This document shows, piece after piece, positions 1-7,986 of a stretch of DNA of 7,986 bases. The notes under the pieces are model-generated. The model worked only from the letters and a program-made list of their open reading frames with translations. It did no database searches and was not told where the DNA came from. This stretch comes from an uncultured Clostridia bacterium (lineage in GTDB: Bacteria > Bacillota > Clostridia > Oscillospirales > Ruminococcaceae), in NCBI GenBank assembly GCA_947175045.1, contig CAMWLH010000086.1:1-7986 (forward strand). The letters run 5' to 3'. Made by a program: the position numbers and the translations under genes. Position 1 is the first letter of the stretch. Each line of letters opens with the position of its first letter.

Positions 1-159
1 GAGCGCGTGAAAGCTCCGCTTTCCCATAATAACAATGCAGATAAACATATAAATTAAACAATCAACACAATAAATCTAACAAAAAATTAGCGTGCCAGCA
101 TAAATTATTATTTATCTGCTCTCTTTTACCAAAAAAACCGAAAATTTACTCAACACTAC
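1..159. other. AT-rich upstream intergenic region
   Basis: No gene is supported here. Bases 1-57 are open in frame 1 up to a TAA, but the short translation shows no recognisable protein. Bases 9-23 form a small palindrome (GAAAGC, TCC, GCTTTC). Bases 97-120 can fold into an AT-rich hairpin (AGC-ATAAAT, loop TATT, ATTTAT-ct-GCT) followed by CTCTTTT, which could be a weak terminator of a gene left of the window. From about base 24 the stretch is visibly much more AT-rich than the genes to its right. Confidence 0.5.
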
Positions 160-188
160 TGGACAAAACGCGAAAAATGTGGTATACT
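160..188 (+). promoter_or_regulatory. Sigma-A-type promoter of the DUF1858-trmK operon
   Basis: TGGACA at 160-165 is one mismatch from the consensus -35 TTGACA. After a 17-base spacer comes TATACT at 183-188, preceded by TG at 180-181, giving an extended -10. Transcription would start near 195, leaving a leader of about 50 bases before the ATG at 246. A second candidate -10, TATAAT at 197-202, has no good -35 at the right distance. No other comparably good promoter was noticed before the run of genes, so this one probably drives several or all of them. That last point is inferred from spacing, not shown. Confidence 0.7.
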
Positions 189-204
189 ATATGATGTATA
201 ATTG

Positions 205-225
205 TGTGAGCACTGATAGCTCGCA
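205..225 (+). promoter_or_regulatory. Inverted repeat in the leader before the first gene
   Basis: TGTGAGC (205-211) and GCTCGCA (219-225) face each other across a 7-base centre. They pair at 7 positions as RNA, one being a G-U wobble. The repeat lies just after the predicted transcription start and ends 4 bases before the Shine-Dalgarno GAAAGGA at 230-236. It could be an operator or a small leader hairpin that affects ribosome access. It resembles no operator I can name with confidence. Confidence 0.35.
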
Positions 226-245
226 AAAAGAAAGGAAAAAAGAAA

Positions 246-446
246 ATGAACATTACAACCGATACTATTATAGGCGATATTCTTGACTTTAACCCCGAGG
301 CTGCCGCTCCCATATTCTTTGAAATGGGAATGCACTGCCTGGGCTGCCCCTCTTCCAGAGGCGAGAGCGTTGGGCAGGCATGCATGGTTCACGGAGTTGA
401 CGCCGATGAGATCGTCGCAAAGCTCAACACGGCGCTCGGTAACTGA
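246..446 (+). CDS. DUF1858 redox-disulfide domain protein
   Basis: This 66-aa protein is a stand-alone DUF1858 domain, the family also called hybrid-cluster-protein-associated redox disulfide domain. The whole chain fits the family: an N-terminal segment of the type TTDTIIGDIL, then a Met-His-Cys-Leu-Gly-Cys stretch with C31 and C34 as a CxxC pair, C46, and a C-terminal helix reading VDADEIVAKLN. The paired cysteines suggest thiol-disulfide or metal/cluster chemistry in the cytoplasm, but the biochemical role of the family is not established. There is no signal peptide. The ATG has a good Shine-Dalgarno, GAAAGGA at 230-236, and is the first gene after the predicted promoter. Its stop TGA overlaps the ATG of trmK by one base (TGATG), so the two are probably translationally coupled. 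Confidence 0.88.
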   Translation: MNITTDTIIGDILDFNPEAAAPIFFEMGMHCLGCPSSRGESVGQACMVHGVDADEIVAKLNTALGN

Positions 447-1102
447 TGATCTCGCTTGACAGCAGGCTGAGAACGGTGGCGGAGCTGTGCCGCAAAGGGA
501 CGATCGTTGCCGACGTCGGCACGGATCACGCGCTGCTCGCCTGCTATCTGGCGCAGAACGGCGCGAGGGAGGTCATCGCATCCGATATCCGCGAGGGACC
601 TCTCGCGGCGGCGCGGAGAACCGTTGAACAAACAGGCGTGAAAAACGTGCGCGTAACGCTCTCCGACGGGCTTAAGGCGATAGACTTCGCGGAGGACGTT
701 GTGATATGCGGCATGGGCGGGGAGCTTATAGCGGACATCGTTGAGGACTGTGGCTTTATCACGGAAAATACCCGATTTATTTTGCAGCCCATGACCAAAC
801 CCGACATTCTGCGCAGGCGGCTGTATTCCTCGGGATTTGAGATAATCGAGGAACGCACCGCCTACGAGGGCAGCCGCGGATACGCGATAATGTTGGTAAA
901 GCATATTGGTATCCCGCGGGAAACAGACGAAATATTCGAGCTGACGGGAAAGATCACAGACCCGAAATTTCTGCGGCTGATCGCGGAAAAGCTGCTGAAA
1001 AACGCGCATGGTATGGACAGATCCGAGGACTTCCGCGAGTCCGCGGAGCACCTTCGCAGGAATGCGGACATAATTTTCAAGAAAGCTGAGGGACTGATAT
1101 GA
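446..1102 (+). CDS. trmK: tRNA (adenine(22)-N(1))-methyltransferase TrmK
   Basis: This 218-aa protein fits the TrmK (B. subtilis YqfN, DUF633) family of class I SAM-dependent methyltransferases, which make m1A22 in bacterial tRNAs, mainly tRNA-Ser and tRNA-Tyr. Visible motifs are ADVGTDHA at residues 22-29 (SAM-binding motif I), ASDI at 45-48 (acidic residue after strand 2), GMGGELI at 89-95 and LQPM at 113-116, the region of the catalytic-loop motif. The remaining C-terminal part, roughly residue 160 onward, is charged and helical, as expected for the family's C-terminal coiled coil. The length is close to the usual 220-240 aa. The start ATG sits in the stop of the previous gene and has no clear Shine-Dalgarno of its own, which points to coupling. 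The stop overlaps the next start by 4 bases (ATGA). The trmK / Nif3-like pairing is widespread in Bacillota. Confidence 0.93.
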   Translation: MISLDSRLRTVAELCRKGTIVADVGTDHALLACYLAQNGAREVIASDIREGPLAAARRTVEQTGVKNVRVTLSDGLKAIDFAEDVVICGMGGELIADIVEDCGFITENTRFILQPMTKPDILRRRLYSSGFEIIEERTAYEGSRGYAIMLVKHIGIPRETDEIFELTGKITDPKFLRLIAEKLLKNAHGMDRSEDFRESAEHLRRNADIIFKKAEGLI

Positions 1103-1872
1103 CAGTAAATGAAATGCTGCAATACTTAAACTCCATTGCTCCCTTTTCTTTTGCGGAGTCCGGCGATAACGTCGGGCTGCTTGTGGGGAGCGGCCGCACA
1201 GAGATATCCGGCATATGCTGTGCGCTTGACATAACCAACGAGGTCATCGGAGAGGCGGTCAAGAACGGCGCCAATCTGATAATTTCCCACCACCCCGTTA
1301 TCTATGACCCGCTCAAGACCGTAGCGGCGGGAACTCCCGTATTCAATCTTATCCGCTCGGGTATAAGCGCGATCTGCATTCACACTAATTTCGACGTTTC
1401 CGAGGGCGGCGTGAACGACGCTCTGCTGGAAATGCTGGAGTTCAAGAAAAAAGAAGTGCTTGAAGTCACAAAGCCAAATGGAATAGGCTTCGGAGCGGTG
1501 GTAGATCTGCCCTTCGCGTTTACTCCCGCGTCCCTCGCAGAGCACTGCAAGACCTGCCTGGGCATTGAAAACATAAAATACACCCGTCTCGATACTGAGA
1601 TAAAGCGCGTGGCGGTAAGCTGCGGCAGCGGTCTCAACGACAACACTATGAAGCTCGCGCGAGCAAAGCGCTGCGGCGCGATAATCACGGGCGATATCAA
1701 GTACCACTACTGGATAGAGGCTCTCAACACGGGTATGATACTTATCGACGCGGGACACTACGGCACGGAGCAGTGCGCTCCCCACAGGATAGCGGCGCTT
1801 GTAACCAGATTCTACAACGCCGTGCCCGTATTTGTGGCGGATTGCAATGTTGAGCCGTTCTTTTACGTATAA
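1099..1872 (+). CDS. Nif3-like dinuclear metal center protein
   Basis: This 257-aa protein belongs to the Nif3/YqfO/YbgI family, cytosolic proteins that form hexameric toroids with a two-metal site. The true reaction is unsettled; members have been linked to GTP cyclohydrolase-I-like annotations and metal-dependent hydrolysis. Likely metal ligands are visible: HHP at 64-66, H95 and D99 in HTNFDVSEGGVND (95-107), and H220 and E224 in GHYGTEQ (219-225). GDNVGL at 22-27 and GDIKYH at 198-203 are also family-typical. At 257 aa it is the short form, without the inserted middle domain that makes B. subtilis YqfO about 370 aa. Its Shine-Dalgarno GAGGGA (1088-1093) lies inside the end of trmK, and the ATGA overlap indicates coupled translation. 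The 39-base gap after it has a small 5-bp palindrome over the stop codon but no convincing terminator. Confidence 0.92.
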   Translation: MTVNEMLQYLNSIAPFSFAESGDNVGLLVGSGRTEISGICCALDITNEVIGEAVKNGANLIISHHPVIYDPLKTVAAGTPVFNLIRSGISAICIHTNFDVSEGGVNDALLEMLEFKKKEVLEVTKPNGIGFGAVVDLPFAFTPASLAEHCKTCLGIENIKYTRLDTEIKRVAVSCGSGLNDNTMKLARAKRCGAIITGDIKYHYWIEALNTGMILIDAGHYGTEQCAPHRIAALVTRFYNAVPVFVADCNVEPFFYV

Positions 1873-1897
1873 TCGTAAGCGTTTGCGCAACATCTTT

Positions 1898-1914
1898 AAG
1901 GGGGGATTTCCTTG
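1898..1914 (+). promoter_or_regulatory. Ribosome binding site fixing the TTG start of rqcH
   Basis: AAGGGGGGA at 1898-1906 lies 5 bases before TTG at 1912-1914. No ATG or GTG in this frame is better placed. The peptide that follows (MSLDGAFLHLVKAEL) matches the usual beginning of RqcH/NFACT proteins, so the TTG is the start. Confidence 0.85.
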
Positions 1915-3660
1915 TCGCTCGACGGAGCTTTTCTTCATCTTGTAAAAGCGGAGCTTATGACGCTTATAGGTTCGCGGGTCGACAAGGTTTATCAGCCCTC
2001 CCGCGAGGAAATAGTAATAACGCTGCGCACTATGCGCGATGGCGCCAAAAAGCTGATTTTATCGGCAAACAGCGTTTCGGCGCGGGTAAATCTCACCGAG
2101 ACCTCATTTGACAATCCGCAGCAGCCGCCTATGTTCTGTATGCTCATGAGAAAGCATCTCGGCGGCGGGCGGCTTACCGACATAAGGCAGGACGGTCTGG
2201 AACGCATTATTTATTTTGATTTTGAGTGCGTGAACGAGATCGGAGATATTGTCACGAATACTCTCGCCGCGGAGATAATGGGGCGGCACAGCAATATTAT
2301 ACTTATAAGGGACGGCAGGGTCGTTGACAGCATAAAGCGCGTTACCGACGACATTTCGTCGGTGCGGCGGGTGCTGCCGAATATCCCATACGAAACGCCC
2401 CCGAGAACGGAGCGGCTGAATTTGCTTGAGGTCTCCCCGGAGGAAGTGTGGGAACGGCTTAACGGCAGCTCCGAGCGGCTGGCAAAGCGGCTTCTGACGG
2501 TGCTGGAGGGAGTGTCCCCCGTTTTTACTCGGGAATGCGCCTACTACGCCGCGCGGGACGTTGATATTCCCTGCAATGAGCTGACGGAAGGTATGCGGGA
2601 CAAGGTGCTTTTTTTCCTGTCAAAGGCCAAAAAAGCCCTCGGCGGCACTGCGGAATATACCATAGTGAGCGAGCTTGGCGGCAGAAAAAAGGATTTCTGC
2701 TTTGTAAATATTGAGCAGTACTCCACCGCTATGCTTATATCCCACGCGGAAAGCGCCAATTCCCTGCTGGACGGATTTTTTGCCGCGGCTGACAGAACGG
2801 AGCGTACCAAGCAGCGAGCCAGAGACCTGCTGAAGCTGCTGATGAACAGCTATGAGAGAGTTTCACGCAAGCTGGAGCTTCAGAAAAAGGAGCTTGCGGA
2901 ATGCTCCGAGCGGGAGGTTTTCCGAGTCTGCGGCGACCTTATAAACGCGAATATTTACCGTCTGGAAAAGGGCATGACCAAGTGTACTCTGGAGGACTTT
3001 TACAGCGGAGAACCGCGTGAGATAGCTCTTGACGCGCGCCTTACTCCCGCGCAGAACGCCCAGAAATACTACACCGAATACCGCAAGCTGGACACCGCCG
3101 AAAAAATGCTCACCGAGCTTATCAAAAAAGGCGGCGAGGAGCTTGTTTACATTGACAGCGTGTTTGACTGCGTAAGCCGCACCGAAAATGAGGCGGAGCT
3201 TGCCGAGATACGAAGGGAATTGCGCGAGCAGGGATATCTGCGCGGCGGAAAGACCGACGAGAAAATCAAAAAAACCGAACCGCTGAGGTATGTTTCCACA
3301 AGCGGATATGAAATACTTGTGGGCAAAAACAACAGGCAGAACGACACACTTACGCTGAAAACCGCGCGCGCGTCGGATATCTGGCTGCACACAAAGGAGA
3401 TCGCGGGATCGCACGTTATCATAAGGACAGCCGAAAAGGGCGCTCCCGACGAGGAAACCATTCTCGAAGCTGCCGAGCTTGCGGCGTATCATTCAAAGGG
3501 ACGCAGTTCTTCGCAAGTCCCCGTGGATTATACCGCGGTGAAATTTGTAAAAAAGCCCGCGGGTGCAAAACCCGGCATGGTCATATTTACCAATAACAGA
3601 ACAGTCTACGTCACGCCCGACGAGGAGACAGTGAAAAGGCTTTCAGCGGGGAGAGGGTAA
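1912..3660 (+). CDS. rqcH: Ribosome quality control factor RqcH (NFACT family)
   Basis: This 582-aa protein is the bacterial homolog of eukaryotic Rqc2/NEMF, older name fibronectin-binding protein A. RqcH binds 50S subunits blocked by a peptidyl-tRNA, recruits tRNA-Ala and adds C-terminal alanine tails that mark the peptide for proteolysis. Domain order fits: NFACT-N at about 1-185 with VYQPSREEI (26-34) and EIMGRHSNI (121-129); a helix-hairpin-helix region at about 186-240; a long coiled-coil section at about 290-445; and NFACT-R at about 457-570 with DIWLHTKEIAGSHVII (489-504). The length matches the roughly 570 aa of B. subtilis RqcH. Residues 97-98 are Glu-Arg where the B. subtilis protein has the functionally required Asp-Arg pair at the same numbers, a conservative change. 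The partner RqcP is not in the window. The next gene starts 6 bases downstream. A surface-adhesin role is less likely because no signal peptide is present. Confidence 0.93.
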   Translation: MSLDGAFLHLVKAELMTLIGSRVDKVYQPSREEIVITLRTMRDGAKKLILSANSVSARVNLTETSFDNPQQPPMFCMLMRKHLGGGRLTDIRQDGLERIIYFDFECVNEIGDIVTNTLAAEIMGRHSNIILIRDGRVVDSIKRVTDDISSVRRVLPNIPYETPPRTERLNLLEVSPEEVWERLNGSSERLAKRLLTVLEGVSPVFTRECAYYAARDVDIPCNELTEGMRDKVLFFLSKAKKALGGTAEYTIVSELGGRKKDFCFVNIEQYSTAMLISHAESANSLLDGFFAAADRTERTKQRARDLLKLLMNSYERVSRKLELQKKELAECSEREVFRVCGDLINANIYRLEKGMTKCTLEDFYSGEPREIALDARLTPAQNAQKYYTEYRKLDTAEKMLTELIKKGGEELVYIDSVFDCVSRTENEAELAEIRRELREQGYLRGGKTDEKIKKTEPLRYVSTSGYEILVGKNNRQNDTLTLKTARASDIWLHTKEIAGSHVIIRTAEKGAPDEETILEAAELAAYHSKGRSSSQVPVDYTAVKFVKKPAGAKPGMVIFTNNRTVYVTPDEETVKRLSAGRG

Positions 3661-3666
3661 GGAGAT

Positions 3667-4362
3667 ATGGGTGTTTATAAAATTCCGCTGAGATTTACGG
3701 CGGGAAGCTTCAAATTCAGCGAGCTGGGCAGAGTTAAGAACGGCGAGTGCTTAGAGCTCGACTACGACGATGAGTATCAGATGATAACATACAACGCGCC
3801 GATGTACGGGAGCGAAGTCCGTATTTACACCGTGCCGCGGAAGCTTATGCCGAACGCGCTGTCGGCGGTGTACGGCAGCGACGGCGTACTCGGTAAGGTC
3901 GAATTTTCCGAGGGAGAACGCAAACGGCTGTTCTATATCCGATACAAGAATATCGCGGCGTCCGAAAGGGGCGTTCTGAAATTTATCAAGGAACAGGCGG
4001 ATATGATATCCAAGGAGATAATCGGCAAAAAGCAGACATTATCGCGGCTGTTTGTCGAATATTTTTACGACGGCGAGGCGGCGGACATCGCCGCCGAGAC
4101 TGCCACTGCGGAGGAAACGCAGGCGGTCATTGACTATTATAAAGGCGATATCACTGCCGCCGACAACTACGGCAATTTTAATAACAGGATAGAGCTTGAT
4201 CTTGAGGCGCTCAGGGTAATGCTGATGTGCACAAACGGCGATTTTCGGAGCATGCTGTTCTATAAGGCTGTGGAGACCTTCGAGGAACGGTTAAGAAGCC
4301 GCGTTCTTGACAAGATCGGCAAGACCAAGGATTTTAAATTTATTTCAGAGGAATACGATTAA
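3667..4362 (+). CDS. Uncharacterised 231-aa protein between rqcH and valS
   Basis: I do not recognise this 231-aa family. No signal peptide or membrane segment is visible, so it is probably cytosolic. Residues 1-95 look strand-rich and include an acidic run LELDYDDEYQ. Residues 100-125 look helical (KFIKEQADMISKEIIGKKQ). A low-complexity Ala/Thr/Glu stretch (ADIAAETATAEETQA, roughly 133-147) follows and suggests a hinge. The C-terminal 60 residues look helical with many charges. There is no Cys cluster, nucleotide-binding loop or catalytic signature. It starts 6 bases after the rqcH stop; GGAG at 3661-3664 is unusually close to the ATG, so the GAGAGGG at 3651-3657 inside the end of rqcH may also serve. 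Codon use looks like its neighbours, so it appears to be a resident operon member. A link to translation is inferred from position only. Confidence 0.75.
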   Translation: MGVYKIPLRFTAGSFKFSELGRVKNGECLELDYDDEYQMITYNAPMYGSEVRIYTVPRKLMPNALSAVYGSDGVLGKVEFSEGERKRLFYIRYKNIAASERGVLKFIKEQADMISKEIIGKKQTLSRLFVEYFYDGEAADIAAETATAEETQAVIDYYKGDITAADNYGNFNNRIELDLEALRVMLMCTNGDFRSMLFYKAVETFEERLRSRVLDKIGKTKDFKFISEEYD

Positions 4363-4378
4363 GAAAGGACATATATAA

Positions 4379-7012
<2,634 letters not shown>

Positions 7013-7051
7013 ACAGTCGGCGGTTGCCTGCGCACTCCCTGGGGAATCTTG

Positions 7052-7068
7052 AAAGGAATTTGACAATG
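7052..7068 (+). promoter_or_regulatory. Ribosome binding site fixing the ATG start at 7066
   Basis: AAAGGAA (7052-7058) lies 7 bases before ATG at 7066. The frame is also open from a TTG at 7024, but that codon has no Shine-Dalgarno, and the 14 extra residues it would add look like untranslated spacer. TTGACA at 7060-7065 matches a -35 consensus, but a promoter there would start inside the gene. Confidence 0.8.
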
Positions 7069-7782
7069 AGCAGACACATGGCTTTCTGGAAATACAATGA
7101 CGGCACACATCTTGACAATCAAAAGGTATATGAGGAATCCTGCTGCAGCGAAAACTTTGTAGACGGGCTGGCGATGCTTCCGATAAGCGATATACTGCGC
7201 AGGGTTGATGAGGTCTTTGACAGCTACGATAAGCTCGATGACAGCAATTATGAGAGCGACAAAGGCGCGTTTTCAATATCGGCGACTAAACAGAGCGTTC
7301 TGTTTGACTGCGGATGGAGTATGGACGAAGCAGAGCTGAATAAAATCATTGACATAATGCTGGAATTTGACTGTCCGCTTTACGATCCCCAGATAGAAAC
7401 AAGGTTTGAAAAGGAGGATAAAATGGACGATCTTAATAAAAGATGGCAGGAAGCATACCAAGCCAATCCAAGAGTATATGAAAATGAAAACGGAGATCTG
7501 TTGGTGGGATTTGCGCTTACCGAGGACACCGATTCCCTGTTTCCGCTGTACCCCGAACAGCAATGGGCAATAGAGGGAAAAGTAATCGGAAGCTGGATAA
7601 TCACAATGGTGAGCCTGACAAACCCGCAGGGCGGTATAATCGGGCAGATGGAATATCACGAGGCAATGAAAAGGCTTCAGCCATATATTATCGCGAGCGC
7701 GGAAAACTGGGCGCTGATAAGGGGTATGACACATAAAGAGATGGACGAGCTGTTCGAGGGGCTTCCGAGGAAATTGGTGTAG
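7066..7782 (+). CDS. Uncharacterised two-part protein, 238 aa
   Basis: I cannot name this family. The chain divides into two halves of 119 residues. The N-terminal half (1-119) begins MSRHMAFWKYNDG and contains LDNQKVYEES, LPISDIL and IDIMLEFDCPLYDPQ. It resembles small stand-alone hypothetical proteins I associate with Clostridia, a recollection rather than a search result. The C-terminal half starts at M120 and includes DLLVGFALTEDTDSLFPLYP and a predicted-helical end, ENWALIRGMTHKEMDELFEG. No signal peptide or membrane segment is seen. M120 has a perfect Shine-Dalgarno, so the C-terminal half may also be made separately, or the gene may be a recent fusion of two adjacent genes. Two 60-base lines counted by hand (7081-7140 and 7441-7500) are 40-42% GC, lower than most of the upstream genes, consistent with an accessory gene. 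It follows valS by 53 bases with no terminator between them. Confidence 0.8.
   Translation: MSRHMAFWKYNDGTHLDNQKVYEESCCSENFVDGLAMLPISDILRRVDEVFDSYDKLDDSNYESDKGAFSISATKQSVLFDCGWSMDEAELNKIIDIMLEFDCPLYDPQIETRFEKEDKMDDLNKRWQEAYQANPRVYENENGDLLVGFALTEDTDSLFPLYPEQQWAIEGKVIGSWIITMVSLTNPQGGIIGQMEYHEAMKRLQPYIIASAENWALIRGMTHKEMDELFEGLPRKLV
7411..7425 (+). promoter_or_regulatory. Internal Shine-Dalgarno and in-frame ATG
   Basis: AAGGAGG at 7411-7417, then GATAA, then ATG at 7423-7425. This is the strongest ribosome binding site noticed in the window, and it lies inside the previous gene in the same frame. Translation from it would give a 119-aa protein ending at 7782. The matching N-terminal half is also 119 residues, so the site falls at the midpoint of the coding sequence. 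Confidence 0.6.
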
Positions 7783-7808
7783 CGCTCAAAGCGGCATAAA
7801 GCGCCCGC

Positions 7809-7879
7809 AAAGAGCGACACCAAACTCACGCAGAAAAGCAACGCACGAAAAGAGCAACGTAAAGCTCACGCAGCAAAAT
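7809..7879 (+). repeat. Two imperfect direct repeats, 40-base period
   Basis: Bases 7809-7839 and 7849-7879 align without gaps at an offset of 40, with 23 of 31 identical. The shared blocks are AAAGAGC at 7809 and 7849, and CTCACGCAG at 7825 and 7865. Two shorter AAAGCG words at 7788 and 7798 precede them. The stretch has no convincing reading frame. It looks like degenerate intergenic repeat sequence between the last gene and the structured element. Confidence 0.55.
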
Positions 7880-7986
7880 TTTTCGCAATACGCTGTGAAA
7901 GCGCAGCAGAACGGAGCGTAAGCGGAGTGGAGCGGAGCTTTTACAGCGGGCTAGCGCCGACTTGTTCGGCGCGGTGCGAAAAATTT
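7876..7986. repeat. Nested inverted-repeat element, possible three-way junction
   Basis: Three pairings fit without overlap. P1 pairs AAATTTTTCGCA (7876-7887) with TGCGAAAAATTT (7975-7986), 12 of 12. P2 pairs CGCTGTGAAAGC (7891-7902) with GCTTTTACAGCG (7937-7948), 12 positions including one G-U. P3 pairs GCGCCGA (7954-7960) with TCGGCGC (7966-7972) around a CTTGT loop. The joining strands are only 3, 5 and 2 bases. The P2 loop (7903-7936) is purine-rich with a direct repeat AGCGGAG at 7921 and continuing at 7931. The element ends exactly at the window edge, so P1 may be longer. Either strand could be the functional one. It may be a dispersed palindromic repeat, a non-autonomous mobile element or a structured RNA. 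It is not a standard terminator, since no T-run follows P3. Confidence 0.6.

Noticed and set aside
1..57. Tail of an upstream coding sequence in frame 1
   Set aside because: Only 18 codons are visible, of AT-rich low-complexity character, with nothing to support a protein family.
389..1051. 220-aa minus-strand open frame opposite trmK
   Set aside because: The plus strand encodes a protein with clear TrmK motifs. The minus-strand translation has no recognisable motif.
1863..1890. Terminator between the Nif3-like gene and rqcH
   Set aside because: Only a 5-bp TTACG/CGTAA palindrome over the stop codon and an 8-base TTGCGCAA palindrome are present, with no GC-rich stem and T-run.
1126..1938. 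270-aa minus-strand open frame opposite the Nif3-like gene
   Set aside because: It lies opposite conserved Nif3-family motifs, and its product is Arg/Tyr/Val-rich without a family signature.
2863..3492. 209-aa minus-strand open frame opposite rqcH
   Set aside because: It shadows the coiled-coil and NFACT-R region of rqcH, with no independent support.
7024..7065. N-terminal extension of the last gene from a TTG at 7024
   Set aside because: There is no Shine-Dalgarno before it, while the ATG at 7066 has AAAGGAA at ideal distance.
7013..7065. Terminator after valS
   Set aside because: No stem followed by a run of T is present. GGC-GGTT-GCC is too short to count.
7782..7815. Terminator after the last gene (GCGCT ... 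AGCGC)
   Set aside because: The stem is only 5 bp with a 13-base loop and is followed by a purine-rich stretch, not T residues.
7809..7879. Possible CRISPR array
   Set aside because: There are only two degenerate units (23 of 31 identical) at a 40-base period, leaving 9-base gaps too short for spacers, and no cas genes.

Overview
The window reads as a chromosomal segment from a Gram-positive anaerobe of the Clostridia, most plausibly an Oscillospiraceae/Ruminococcaceae-type gut bacterium. The reasons are strong AGGAGG-type ribosome binding sites, a TTG start, the trmK/nif3-like gene pair typical of Bacillota, a bacterial NFACT/RqcH protein, and a moderately GC-rich coding style beside AT-rich intergenic DNA. 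The lineage is inferred from style; no marker fixes a genus.

Layout: (1) 1-245 is an AT-rich upstream region with one good sigma-A-type promoter (TGGACA, 17-base spacer, extended -10 TGGTATACT) and a small inverted repeat in the presumed leader. (2) 246-7012 is a tightly packed plus-strand run of six genes: a 66-aa DUF1858 redox-disulfide protein, trmK, a Nif3-like dinuclear-metal protein, rqcH, an unrecognised 231-aa protein, and valS. The first three genes overlap by 1 and 4 bases, and later gaps are 39, 6 and 16 bases. No terminator is visible between any of them, so a single operon is likely. (3) 7066-7782 is an AT-richer two-part gene of unknown function whose second half has its own perfect Shine-Dalgarno and ATG in frame. 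(4) 7783-7986 is non-coding and repeat-rich. It ends in a 111-base block of nested inverted repeats that can be drawn as a three-way junction.

The recognised operon genes centre on translation: tRNA adenine-22 methylation (TrmK), rescue of stalled 50S subunits by alanine tailing (RqcH) and tRNA-Val charging (ValS). The 231-aa orphan between rqcH and valS inherits a weak translation-related prediction from its position. DUF1858 and Nif3-like proteins add redox and metal functions of unclear connection.

The most unusual parts are the 3' structured element, the in-frame internal start in the last gene, and the orphan between rqcH and valS. No CRISPR array, transposase, rRNA or tRNA gene was seen. 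All large minus-strand reading frames lie opposite clearly conserved plus-strand genes and were rejected.
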